From positions 1 to 63,545 of the forward strand of contig NZ_NQKW01000018.1 of assembly GCF_002252625.1 (NCBI RefSeq): a DNA stretch of 63,545 nucleotides. The letters are read 5' to 3'. How positions within the stretch are numbered: the stretch's first letter is position 1; every line of letters starts with the position of its first letter. Under the pieces are notes generated by a model. That model was given only the letters and a program-made list of their open reading frames with translations. It was not told the DNA's origin and searched no databases. Origin of the DNA: Synechococcus sp. 1G10 (lineage in GTDB: Bacteria; Cyanobacteriota; Cyanobacteriia; PCC-6307; Cyanobiaceae). Shown in pieces: positions 45,396-53,731 of the stretch. The translations under genes and the position numbers were made by a program.

Positions 45396-45526
45396 ACACC
45401 TAGTACCGCAGCGAGCAGCAGGTACCAGGGCCGAATACGCACCCCGCGGTGCATGCGAACGTCCGGGATGCGGCGTTGAAAGCTGGTTAGGTCAAGATCA
45501 GTGGCGGCAGAAGCGGTTTCAGGCAC
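45396..45526 (-). pseudogene. 5' remnant of an ISAs1-type transposase
   Basis: The minus-strand piece FQRRIPDVRMHRGVRIRPWY followed by LLLAAVLGVFS matches the N-terminal block of ISAs1 (DDE_Tnp_1-associated) transposases. It is cut off at the IS481 remnant. About 40 codons in all; assignment by motif only. From here to 45721 the sequence is non-coding and turns strongly A+T-rich. Confidence 0.5.
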
Positions 45527-45721
45527 TGGGAGGAGGCGATCCCACCGACCTCAACCCATGGTGACAGCCATGGCCAGAGAGCCTGTGAGGACTTTAGATC
45601 AGCCCTGAGCTTAGGGTCCTCCGGTGACGCGAAAACTGGGCCAACTCAGGTCCCACTCCAGGAGCAAAGGCCATTCATTCATTGACTTGCCTTTGCTATA
45701 TAATAATTATAAAAGCTGTCA

Positions 45722-46483
45722 ATGCAGATGCATCTCGCCGACTCTTCCAGCACTCTCGAGTATGGCGATATATTCCTTGAGCGTGGCCGTCAGTATCATT
45801 CTGCCATGGCTCGATTCCCAAGGGCTAGAGATCGGGAATTCAGTCAGCTGTTTTCCCGCTTTCCGCTTGGTGAGGGTGAAAACATTGTTGATGTTCCATC
45901 GGGGGGTGGATACCTGAGTGATTTTCTTGCTCGCGAGAAAGGTCACAAGTCTATCCGCGTCACGGAGCTTGAGTTTTCCCCCGGATTCAGCGGTCAAAGC
46001 CAGGTTGTTGAGCCATATGGGGCATGGCCACTGCGGCTAGAGAGCGCAGACCGGATTATTTCATTGGCCTCGTCTCACCACATCGCCGATCTCGATCGAT
46101 TGCTGAACAACTTTGGGGTTTATGTCAGGCCTGGTGGACTTGTCCACATTGCTGATGTTAGCCCCGATGGCGGAATTGCCAGTTTCCTTGATGTGTTTGT
46201 CGATCGGCATACAACTACTGGCCATCGCGGCATCTACCGCCAATTTGAAAGACTGGAATGGCCGGACTGGCTTGATGTTATCCGCATTGAGACTCGGTCA
46301 TGCCCGTGGCGCTTTGACTCCAGCGAGCAACTTGTGGCCTTCTGCCACGGTCTGTTTGGCCTCGGCAAGGATGCCTGGCCACATTTGGAGTCTACGCTGG
46401 AGGAGCTTGTCGGAATCCGCAGTGCGAATGGGGGAGTTGAGCTAGACTGGGAATTGTCGTATATGGATGCCATGAAGGTCTAG
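45722..46483 (+). CDS. Class I SAM methyltransferase, second of a related pair
   Basis: A 253-residue methyltransferase related to the one at 43306: RGRQYHSAMARFPRARDREF, motif I NIVDVPSGGGYLSDFLAR, PGGLVHIADVSPDG and FLDVFVDRHTTTGHRGIYRQ. The acidic SAM-binding residue follows in VTELEFSPGF. The gene is A+T-richer than the core genome. Just upstream, 45682-45713 contains TTGACT and overlapping TATAAT/TATAAA boxes, but with poor spacing, so the promoter is only suggested. It precedes the CphA-like gene by 40 bases and probably shares its transcript with CapA. Confidence 0.82.
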   Translation: MQMHLADSSSTLEYGDIFLERGRQYHSAMARFPRARDREFSQLFSRFPLGEGENIVDVPSGGGYLSDFLAREKGHKSIRVTELEFSPGFSGQSQVVEPYGAWPLRLESADRIISLASSHHIADLDRLLNNFGVYVRPGGLVHIADVSPDGGIASFLDVFVDRHTTTGHRGIYRQFERLEWPDWLDVIRIETRSCPWRFDSSEQLVAFCHGLFGLGKDAWPHLESTLEELVGIRSANGGVELDWELSYMDAMKV

Positions 46484-46523
46484 CGATCCACGGCGCACCC
46501 TGTATCTGCCAGGTTTATGCGAT

Positions 46524-49085
46524 ATGAAAATCTCCGGGCTTCGGTTCCTGCGTAGCGGCAACCTGATCGCTTCCTGCAGCGGAGCGCTTCTCATTCTGGA
46601 GGAGCTAGATTGCGATGAGCAGTTAGATGGTCAGCAGCTTGCCGCGTGGCTGGCATGCCTCCCTACGACCCTCAGGATCTCGCTGGCAAAGCGGCAGGTG
46701 CCGCTGTCAGAGCTTGTACCGCTGTTGCTCTCGGCGCTCACTGAGCATGGCCGGCTAGAACCGGGCACTGCACAGGTTCTGCACCAAAGCGACAGATCTC
46801 TGAAACTGTGGCTACCGGTGGATGATCGAGTTTCCGCCGAGGCAGCGGTTGCACTCATACTTCACATCCTTGATGCCGTTCGGCAGGGGGCAGCACCGAG
46901 TGCAACGACCAACCGACTCTGGACAGCACTGCGTTCAAGCTACTGGAACCAGACACACGCCATGTTGGCCCGTGCCGCCAATGACATCGGCGTTCCCTTC
47001 TATCGGCTGAATTGCGGCGGACAACAGTTCCTTCAGCTTGGTCAGGGCTGCCATCTGCGGCTGTGCCGGGAGACCCTCACCGATCACACCCCGCTCTTTG
47101 CCCAGTGGGCTAACCACAAGGAAGGCCTGCACGCTCTCCTGCAGCACCGTGGGATTCCCTTGCCCTCCCAGGTGGGTGTTGACTCCCTGGAGCAGGCCCT
47201 GGCTGCCGCGGAACAAGTCGGTTGGCCTGTGGTGCTCAAACCAGCCGACGGTGGCAAGGGTCGTGGGGTGTGGGTGGGTCTGGATCACCCGGATGCACTG
47301 CGTCAGGCTTGGGAGGCGCAACACAGGCAGGGTGGAGCACGTCAGCTGGTTCAGCACTGTCTGCAGGGAGCTGACCATCGCCTGCTGGTGGTGGAGGGCC
47401 ACTTGCTGGAGGTGGCCCAACGCCAGCCGGCCAGCCTGGTCAGTGATGGACAACGACCACTGCGCGAGCAGATCGTGCGACTGAATGCAGAACCCGATCG
47501 AGGTGTCGCCTACGAACGGCTGCGCAACCGCATTCCCTTTGATCCACGGCTTGATCAGTTGTTGGCGGATCAGGGTTTCTCGTTGGACGGGGTGCCGCCG
47601 GCTGGCACCGCTGTGCAGCTCTCCCGCACCGCCAACATTTCGCAGGGCGGTACAGCAATCGACTGCAGCCAGGAGGTGCATCCTGATAACCGCCGCCTCG
47701 CTGAGGACATTGCTCAACTGATCGGAGCCGATGTGGTTGGCCTGGACATGATCAGCCGCGACATCTCCGTGAGCTGGCGCGAAGGCGGCACCTGGCTACT
47801 CGAGGCCAACCTCTCCCCTGGCCTGCGGCCTCACCTTGTGGCGAACCCCAGCAGCGATCTCTGTCATCGGATTGTCCGTTGTTGGATGGGTGATGCCCCA
47901 CGGGGCGGTCGCGTCCCCACGGCGCTGATCACCGGCAGCATCGGCAAGACCACCACCACCCGCATGCTCGCCCACCTGCTCCAAAGAACAGGTTTGCGAG
48001 TAGGGCTTACCTCAACGACGGGTATGGAGCTGGACGGGGTCGTCATCGCCCAGGGCGATCTTGCTGGCGGTGGACCTGCATTGCATCTGTTGCAAGACCG
48101 ACGGGTGGAGGCGCTGGTAGCAGAAGTTGCCCGGGGCGCAATCCTGAAAGCTGGCCTGGGGATCGCTCCGGGCGACGTGGCTGCCGTCCTGAACGTGCTT
48201 GACAACCATGTTGGTAACGACGGCATCCGCTCCCGCCAAGATCTGGCAAGAATCAAGGCGGTGGTCGCGCAGGTAGCCGAAACACTGCTAGTGCTGAATG
48301 CCGATGATCCTTTGGTTCTGGCCATGGCTGGGACCCGGCATCCAGACTCAGTGGCATTTGTGAGTGAGGAGCCTTGCTGCGCCGCCTGGCATGCGCATCG
48401 CCGGGCAGGACACTCTGCTATCTGCTACAGCAGAGGACGCGACGGCACGATTCAGCTGTACCAAGCTGGAGAGCTACTGATTTCTATCGCCCTGCGCGAG
48501 ATTCCTGCCGCCGACGATGGCGTCATCGGCACCATCGCCGTAGCCGCCGCTTTCTCCGCTGCCCTGGCCCATGGAATGGGACTGGATGCCAATGCCATTG
48601 TTGAAGGTCTTCGCGCTTACGGGCTGCAGCGCAACCACCGCCGGGGCAGGTTTGAGATCCTGAAGCGAGAACCCTGGCAACTTGTGCTCGCCTGGGCTGA
48701 TGGGCCCGAGGCGATGGCATCGCTCTCCAGCTATGTTCAGGCCGCCACGGAATCAGCGCCACGTCGGCGGGTGTTGCTTTGCTCGGCACCGGACAACCGT
48801 CCTGACGCCTTCCTGAGGCAGGTTGGTCAGGCCACCTGGGGTTTTGACCTGGTCATTGTTGCCAGCTGGGACAAACGGAAGGGCCGCCCAGCTGGGGAGG
48901 TGTCAGCACTGTTGGCGGAGGGAGTTCGCAGCCTGGGCCCAGGGGGGCCAAAGGTGCTTCGGGTTGGCACCGAATCCGATGCCGTGGGCGTACTTGCTGA
49001 GCAGATTCGTCCTGGTGATCTTTGTGTGGTGTGTAGCTATGAAAGTGAGCTGATGCGGCAGCAGCTGCTCACGGCTCTAGGCTGA
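46524..49085 (+). CDS. Full-length cyanophycin-synthetase-like protein (ATP-grasp plus Mur ligase)
   Basis: An 853-residue protein with CphA layout. The N-terminal region covers ~1-185. The ATP-grasp domain covers ~190-450 (GWPVVLKPADGGKGRGVWVG, LSRTANISQGGTAID, EVHPDNRRLAEDIAQLIGAD). A Mur-ligase domain follows with P-loop GSIGKTTTTRMLAHLL at ~470, the GGPALHLLQDRRVEALVAEV and ARGAILKAGLGIAPGD blocks, and a Mur C-terminal lobe. CphA makes multi-L-arginyl-poly-L-aspartate. Here the P-loop reads GSIGK instead of the usual GTNGK, and the neighbours are a methyltransferase and CapA rather than cyanophycinase, so a different polymer or peptide is possible. The stop overlaps the capA-like start (TGATGG). 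Confidence 0.88.
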   Translation: MKISGLRFLRSGNLIASCSGALLILEELDCDEQLDGQQLAAWLACLPTTLRISLAKRQVPLSELVPLLLSALTEHGRLEPGTAQVLHQSDRSLKLWLPVDDRVSAEAAVALILHILDAVRQGAAPSATTNRLWTALRSSYWNQTHAMLARAANDIGVPFYRLNCGGQQFLQLGQGCHLRLCRETLTDHTPLFAQWANHKEGLHALLQHRGIPLPSQVGVDSLEQALAAAEQVGWPVVLKPADGGKGRGVWVGLDHPDALRQAWEAQHRQGGARQLVQHCLQGADHRLLVVEGHLLEVAQRQPASLVSDGQRPLREQIVRLNAEPDRGVAYERLRNRIPFDPRLDQLLADQGFSLDGVPPAGTAVQLSRTANISQGGTAIDCSQEVHPDNRRLAEDIAQLIGADVVGLDMISRDISVSWREGGTWLLEANLSPGLRPHLVANPSSDLCHRIVRCWMGDAPRGGRVPTALITGSIGKTTTTRMLAHLLQRTGLRVGLTSTTGMELDGVVIAQGDLAGGGPALHLLQDRRVEALVAEVARGAILKAGLGIAPGDVAAVLNVLDNHVGNDGIRSRQDLARIKAVVAQVAETLLVLNADDPLVLAMAGTRHPDSVAFVSEEPCCAAWHAHRRAGHSAICYSRGRDGTIQLYQAGELLISIALREIPAADDGVIGTIAVAAAFSAALAHGMGLDANAIVEGLRAYGLQRNHRRGRFEILKREPWQLVLAWADGPEAMASLSSYVQAATESAPRRRVLLCSAPDNRPDAFLRQVGQATWGFDLVIVASWDKRKGRPAGEVSALLAEGVRSLGPGGPKVLRVGTESDAVGVLAEQIRPGDLCVVCSYESELMRQQLLTALG

Positions 49086-50155
49086 TGGCTGGTTTCCCTC
49101 CACGAGTCCCCGGGCTTGTGCGACTGCTTGTCGGCGGCGATCTGATGTTGGGGAGAGGTATCGATTCCATTCGACCGATCCATAACAATCCCGATTTCGG
49201 CAAACAGGATGCCCGCCAGCCGAGTGTCACCGTGGCTTGGGCTGAGGCGGGCGGCCACCGGGTTCCCCGCAACGCCACAGCTCACGCCCTCTGGGGCGAG
49301 GCTTTGGAGCCGCTGCTGGACAGCCAGCCAGATCTGACCTTGTTCAACCTGGAGACGGCGGTGACCAGTCGCGACTGCTGGGTAGCCAAGACATACAACT
49401 TCCGCATGCACCCAGCCGGTCTGGATGTGCTGGAGGCAGCGGGTATCAGCTGCGTGTCGCTGGCCAACAATCATGTGCTTGATTTTGGCCTGCCTGGCTT
49501 GCTTGACACCATCCAGGCCCTTGAGAGTCAGGGTATCAGTGTTGCTGGAGCCGGGCTAAACGCCAGGGCTGCCGCTGCACCAGCCCCGCTGCTGATGCCT
49601 GGTGGTCAGAGGGTCCTTCTGTTTGGCATGGCCTGCTGCAACGCCGGGTGTCGTGCTTGGGAGGCGGCCCTGTCCTATCGGCCTGGTATCGCCTTACTTC
49701 CGAATCTGGAGCTCGCCACTGCCAACGCGGTGTGTCGACTGATCCAGCACTACCGACAACCCGACGACCTAGTGGTGATATCGATTCACTGGGGCGGCAA
49801 TTGGCCTGAGCAGGTGCCCGACCTGATGCGGGCATTCGCCCATCATCTCGTACAGCAGGCTGGTGTGCACTTAGTGCACGGCCATTCCTCCCATTGGCCT
49901 ATGGAGGTGGAGCAGATTGGCGATGCGTTAGTGCTCTATGGATGCGGCGATGTGCTCAACGATTACGAAGGTAGGCCAGATCAAGTGAGCCTCCGCGGAG
50001 ACCTGGGCGCTCTCTATGCAATCGATTTCCAGGAGGCGAATCTCAGGCTTGCCGGCTGGCATAAGTTTATTGTACGCCGCCAGGCCTTTTGTCTGAAACT
50101 GGTTGATTTAGCTGATCAGCAATTGGTGGATTCCCGGCTCCGCATCAATCTCTGA
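49085..50155 (+). CDS. CapA family protein (poly-gamma-glutamate synthesis type)
   Basis: A 356-residue protein of the CapA/PgsA metallophosphoesterase-like family: RLLVGGDLMLGRGIDSI, LFNLETAVTSRD, CVSLANNHVLDFGLPGLLDT, VVISIHWGGNWPEQVP and HLVHGHSSHWPMEVEQIG. In Bacillus CapA/PgsA acts with Mur-like ligase CapB in poly-gamma-glutamate synthesis and export. No signal peptide is seen here, so it may act in the cytoplasm. It overlaps the upstream CphA-like gene by one base and must be translated with it, which links a phosphoesterase-like step to the ligase. Confidence 0.9.
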   Translation: MAGFPPRVPGLVRLLVGGDLMLGRGIDSIRPIHNNPDFGKQDARQPSVTVAWAEAGGHRVPRNATAHALWGEALEPLLDSQPDLTLFNLETAVTSRDCWVAKTYNFRMHPAGLDVLEAAGISCVSLANNHVLDFGLPGLLDTIQALESQGISVAGAGLNARAAAAPAPLLMPGGQRVLLFGMACCNAGCRAWEAALSYRPGIALLPNLELATANAVCRLIQHYRQPDDLVVISIHWGGNWPEQVPDLMRAFAHHLVQQAGVHLVHGHSSHWPMEVEQIGDALVLYGCGDVLNDYEGRPDQVSLRGDLGALYAIDFQEANLRLAGWHKFIVRRQAFCLKLVDLADQQLVDSRLRINL

Positions 50156-50165
50156 AAGACCCCGC

Positions 50166-51371
50166 TCAGATGGCCAGGGCCGCCTTGGTCCCCGCCAGCT
50201 GGCGCACCACCTCCACCACCCGTTGCTGCTTGGCAGCGCTCAGTTCCGGAAAGATCGGCAGGCTGAGCACCTCGGCCGTGAGCCGCTCGGTGATCGGCAG
50301 GCTGCCGGGCCTGTAGCCCAGATCCGCATAGGCCGGCTGGCGGTGGATCGGGATCGGGTAATAGATGATCGTGTTCACGCCGGCCTCGGCCAGGGCCTGC
50401 TTCAGCCAGTCGCGGCAGCAGCTTTCGGGCAGGCCATAGGTGGCGCTGTCGCTGGACGGGACGCAGACACCGCCGCAGCCAGCCTGGGCCGACGGGCAAC
50501 GGGGGATGCGCACCACGAACTGGTTCCAGCTGTGGCCGCTGGGACCCGCCTCAGGCAGGACCAGCCCCTGCAGACCAGCCAGCTCGGTGCTGTAGGTGCT
50601 TGCCAGCTGCCGTCGCCGCTCCACCCACTCCGGCAGGTGGGGCAACTTCACGGAGAGCACCGCCGCCTGCATCGCGTCGAGACGGCTGTTGTACCCCAGG
50701 GAGGTGTGCAGGTAGCGGCGCGGCATGCCGTGCACCGCCAGCTCGCGGATGCGGGCGGCCAGCTTCTGATCCCGGCAGGTGACCGCACCGCCGTCACCGG
50801 CACCGCCGAGATTCTTGGTGGGGAAGAAGCTGAAGCAGCCCGCATCCCCCCAGCTGCCCACCGGCCGCCCGGCCCAGCTGGTGCCGGTGGCCTGGGCGCA
50901 GTCTTCTATCACCAGCAGGTCGTGGGCGGCGGCGATCGCCCCCAGCCGCTCCATGTCCACAGGCCGCCCGAACAGATGGACCGGCATCACCGCCTTGGTG
51001 GCGGGTGTGATCGCCGCCTCGATCCGCCCCAGATCGATGAGGTAGGTGGACTCCTCCACGTCGACGAAGACCGGCTTGGCGCCCACGGCGCTGATCGCTT
51101 CGGCGGTGGCGAAGAAGCTGAAGGAACTGGTGATCACCTCATCGCCTTCACCGATGCCCAGACCTCTCAGGGCCAGCACCAGGGCGTCGGTGCCGCTGTT
51201 GCAGCCGATGGCGTGGGCGGTGCCCACGGCCTCGGCGAACTGTTGCTCGAAACTGGCGATCGTGGCGCCCCCGATGTATTGCCCGCTGCGCAACACCTGC
51301 AGAACGGCGTCTTCGAGGGCCTCACCCAGTTGATGAAGCTGCTCGGTGAGATCGAAGGGGGGCACCTGCAT
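50166..51371 (-). CDS. DegT/DnrJ/EryC1/StrS-family aminotransferase
   Basis: A 401-residue PLP enzyme. The PLP Lys is in FSFFPTKNLGGAGDGG; other blocks are GCNSGTDALVLALRGLGIGE, MPVHLFGRPVDM and VIEDCAQATG. It probably aminates a keto-sugar nucleotide for a surface polysaccharide. An insert at ~290-315 (CGGVCVPSSDSATYG) before the conserved NTIIYYPIPIHRQPAY is longer than usual. It is convergent with the CapA gene (10 bases apart), so it need not belong to that cluster. Confidence 0.92.
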   Translation of the reverse strand: MQVPPFDLTEQLHQLGEALEDAVLQVLRSGQYIGGATIASFEQQFAEAVGTAHAIGCNSGTDALVLALRGLGIGEGDEVITSSFSFFATAEAISAVGAKPVFVDVEESTYLIDLGRIEAAITPATKAVMPVHLFGRPVDMERLGAIAAAHDLLVIEDCAQATGTSWAGRPVGSWGDAGCFSFFPTKNLGGAGDGGAVTCRDQKLAARIRELAVHGMPRRYLHTSLGYNSRLDAMQAAVLSVKLPHLPEWVERRRQLASTYSTELAGLQGLVLPEAGPSGHSWNQFVVRIPRCPSAQAGCGGVCVPSSDSATYGLPESCCRDWLKQALAEAGVNTIIYYPIPIHRQPAYADLGYRPGSLPITERLTAEVLSLPIFPELSAAKQQRVVEVVRQLAGTKAALAI

Positions 51372-51398
51372 GGCAGCAACCTTAAGCCCCTCCCAGGG

Positions 51399-51968
51399 TC
51401 AGGCCCAGGCCGGCTCCAGTCCCGGATGCCACTTGATGTTGCAACCGATTGCAGGCTTCTGCCCGGTGCTCAGCGGCCTCCCCGCCAGCAGCGAATCGAG
51501 GGCCGATCGCAGGTCGGCGCCATCGGGCACCTGGCTGTTGCCGGGGCGGCTGCCATCGAGCTGGCCCCGATAGACGAGCTGGTGCGCGGCGTCGAAGAGG
51601 TAGAGGTCGGGGGTGCAGGCGGCACGGAAGGCCAGGGCCACGCTCTGGTCGGCATCGAGCAGGTAGGGAAAGCGCCAGCCGAGTCGTTGCCGCTGCTCCG
51701 CCAGCTGGTTCGGACCGTCCTGGGGATGGGTGCGCAGGCTGTTGCTGGCGATCGCCAGGATGCTGATGCGCTGGCCGTAGTCGCGATCGATCCGGGTGAG
51801 TTCCGCCTCGATGTGTTTCACGAACGGGCAGTGGGCGCAGAGAAAGAGCACCAGTAACGGCCGTGAGGGCAGATCGGTGCTGTTGTGAACCGTGCCATCG
51901 AGAGCGGGCAGCTTGAAGGCCGGCAGCGGCGTGCCCAGCGGAACCATCGTGGATGGGGTGAGTGCCAT
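51399..51968 (-). CDS. Thioredoxin-fold redoxin (AhpC/TSA-like)
   Basis: A 189-residue soluble redoxin with LVLFLCAHCPFVKHIEAEL, a CxxC (CAHC) followed by cis-Pro-type PF. TPDLYLFDAAHQLVYRGQLD is the usual late block. The family is thioredoxin/peroxiredoxin-like proteins that take part in thiol chemistry or peroxide defence; the exact partner is unknown. It follows the aminotransferase's start region on the same strand but is upstream in transcription. Confidence 0.88.
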   Translation of the reverse strand: MALTPSTMVPLGTPLPAFKLPALDGTVHNSTDLPSRPLLVLFLCAHCPFVKHIEAELTRIDRDYGQRISILAIASNSLRTHPQDGPNQLAEQRQRLGWRFPYLLDADQSVALAFRAACTPDLYLFDAAHQLVYRGQLDGSRPGNSQVPDGADLRSALDSLLAGRPLSTGQKPAIGCNIKWHPGLEPAWA

Positions 51969-52026
51969 CAGCGTGCGATCACAGAGGGAGGCTGTGGTGA
52001 GTCTTGCGTCTGTTTCAGGGCGCGTT

Positions 52027-52596
52027 GTGGGTGAAGATCTGCCCGTTCGACCCGAAGCGGTGCCCCGGTCCGATCTCTCCCCCCGCTTTGGCCTCCGTGC
52101 TGCGGCCGGTCTGATGACAGTCGTGGCGGGAGCACTGCTCGCCGGCGGCTGTGTGCCTGCCCATCGGAGCGCCAGCTGGAAGAACTTCCCCCTGCAGCGG
52201 CAGCATCCCCACGACGGCCTTGCGGTGGTCAGCCAGCCCGATGGCTATGGACTGCACATCTGGCTCGAAACCGACACAAGCCGCAAGGGCTACTGCAGTC
52301 CGCGCTGGCTGCCGGATCCAGCGCGGCTGTTCAACGGCAACGGCAGCCACCCCTTCAGCTCCGGTCTGGCCAGCCGCGAGGAGTTCTTCGCCGCCGTTGC
52401 CCGCCGCGACGTGCGACGGGCCCTGAGGAAGGAACTGGAAGCCCTCTGTCTCAGCCGCGCCCCGCGCAGCACCTGGGAGTGGACCGAGCCGCCCCTGAAT
52501 CCCTCCCAGGTGAAGGTGGAGAAGCTGCCGATGCTGCAGGAGCCGGATCTGATCACCGATCCCGATACGGTCCGTGAACAGGAGGATCAGCTGTAG
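52027..52596 (+). CDS. Putative lipoprotein
   Basis: A hypothetical protein with a hydrophobic segment ending in a lipobox (LMTVVAGALLAGGC). The mature ~150 residues include HDGLAVVSQPDGYGLHIWLE and ASREEFFAAVARRDVRRALR. A GTG at 52027 gives a plausible 40-residue signal region; an ATG at 52114 starts just inside it, and the frame is open upstream over the divergent redoxin gene. Probably anchored in a membrane facing the periplasm. No family known to me. Confidence 0.65.
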   Translation: MGEDLPVRPEAVPRSDLSPRFGLRAAAGLMTVVAGALLAGGCVPAHRSASWKNFPLQRQHPHDGLAVVSQPDGYGLHIWLETDTSRKGYCSPRWLPDPARLFNGNGSHPFSSGLASREEFFAAVARRDVRRALRKELEALCLSRAPRSTWEWTEPPLNPSQVKVEKLPMLQEPDLITDPDTVREQEDQL

Positions 52597-52614
52597 CAGG
52601 GCTCAGAGCAGAGC

Positions 52615-53280
52615 TCAGAGCAGGGCCAGGCTGCCGGTGTAGCCCGCGGGCAGGCGCAGATCGTGGAGTTCCAGCTCGGCGGTCGCTGACCATCCGGCTG
52701 ACGCGAAGCCACAGCCCATGGCCTTCAGCCCCGCCTCCAGGCGGCACCACTGCTGCAGAAAGCCGTTGAGTTGCTCCTCTGCTGGCAGCGCCTCGAGGTC
52801 TTCGAAGCTGCCGTTGGGCAGGTGGCGCCTGGCGATCGGCCGCCACTCCAGGCCGGGCCGGCGCTTCTCCACATCCACCCCCACCGGCCGCTCGGGGTGG
52901 AGAGCCAGGAGCACCAGGTCGCCCGAATGGGCCAGGTTGAACTGCCACGCGTCCTGGCCGCCCAGCCCCTCCAGGGCCGGTTTGCCATGGGGCCCAAGGC
53001 GGAAGCGCAGCCGGGCGGGCTCCAGTCCCAGCGTCTGGCCCAGCCGCAGCCGCAGCAGGCCCCGTCCCAGCAGAAAACGGTCCTGGTCCGCGGTCAGCCG
53101 CCAGAGCTGCAGCCGCTGCTGCTCCTCGCTGGAGAGCAGCGCCAGCAACTCCTCCCGCCGCTGGGGCGTGAGCCAGCCCAGCCCCGCCTGCCAGACCGTG
53201 GCCGGCAGCCCGGCGTGCTCCAGCCGGCGCGGCGCGGCCTGGTCGGGGTCGATGGGGTGGCTGGGCTGGCTCACGCCCAT
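52615..53280 (-). CDS. 4'-phosphopantetheinyl transferase, Sfp/HetI type
   Basis: About 221 residues with the PPTase signature: RFRLGPHGKPAL, FNLAHSGDLVLLALHP, VGVDVEKRRPGLEWRPIARR (Mg-binding Asp/Glu), and WCRLEAGLKAMGCGFA (the WxxKEA-like block, with R-L-E-A here). It attaches phosphopantetheine to carrier proteins of fatty-acid or secondary metabolism. The WxxKEA Lys appears replaced by Leu (WCRLEAGLK). The start overlaps the upstream gene's stop by one base. Confidence 0.85.
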   Translation of the reverse strand: MGVSQPSHPIDPDQAAPRRLEHAGLPATVWQAGLGWLTPQRREELLALLSSEEQQRLQLWRLTADQDRFLLGRGLLRLRLGQTLGLEPARLRFRLGPHGKPALEGLGGQDAWQFNLAHSGDLVLLALHPERPVGVDVEKRRPGLEWRPIARRHLPNGSFEDLEALPAEEQLNGFLQQWCRLEAGLKAMGCGFASAGWSATAELELHDLRLPAGYTGSLALL

Positions 53281-53729
53281 CAAGATGGATCGCCTGGTTT
53301 GGCGGAATCCGGCAGCCGCCGCGCTCCGGCCGATCGCCAGTAGCGGCTGAAGCGGCGCAGGTCGACCGGCTCCGGCAGGTTCACGAAGGGTTCAGGCTCC
53401 AGCACCTGCAGGGGCAGGGCGGCGGCCACGCAGGCGGCGATGTCCCCCAGCTGCGGGTCCACCCAGGCGCTGGTCACCACCCCATCGGCGTGGTGGCGCT
53501 CGGCGAAGGCCAGCACCTCCTCGGCCCCATGGCCCTGGCGGATCGTGACCGGCAGCTCCAGCAGGCATTCGTAGAGGAAGACGATCCGTTTGAGGCTGAT
53601 CGGCTCGGCGGCAGCGCCCAGCAGCCCCGGCTCAAAGACGAACACCGCCGGCCTGCCCGGATGGGCCAGCAGGGCGGGATTGGCCTGACCCATCGCCTCG
53701 GCGTGGATCCACAGAACCGGACGTTCCAT
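53280..53729 (-). CDS. Stand-alone photolyase-type alpha/beta domain
   Basis: A 149-residue Rossmann-like protein resembling the N-terminal antenna domain of photolyases: RPVLWIHAEAMGQANPALLA, VFVFEPGLLG, ISLKRIVFLYECLLELP and VLAFAERHHADGVVTSAWVD. It lies 2 bases after the gene for a photolyase FAD domain, on the same strand. The two may form a two-chain cryptochrome/photolyase. The antenna-cofactor site cannot be judged. Confidence 0.78.
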   Translation of the reverse strand: MERPVLWIHAEAMGQANPALLAHPGRPAVFVFEPGLLGAAAEPISLKRIVFLYECLLELPVTIRQGHGAEEVLAFAERHHADGVVTSAWVDPQLGDIAACVAAALPLQVLEPEPFVNLPEPVDLRRFSRYWRSAGARRLPDSAKPGDPS

Positions 53730-53731
53730 GT

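Noticed and set aside
46524-49085. Calling this gene plain cphA
   Set aside because: The layout fits, but the P-loop differs (GSIGK) and the neighbours are a methyltransferase and CapA, with no cyanophycinase; a product name would overstate the evidence.
50223-51857. 544-codon open frame on the plus strand
   Set aside because: Antisense to the DegT aminotransferase and the redoxin gene, both of which have clear catalytic motifs.
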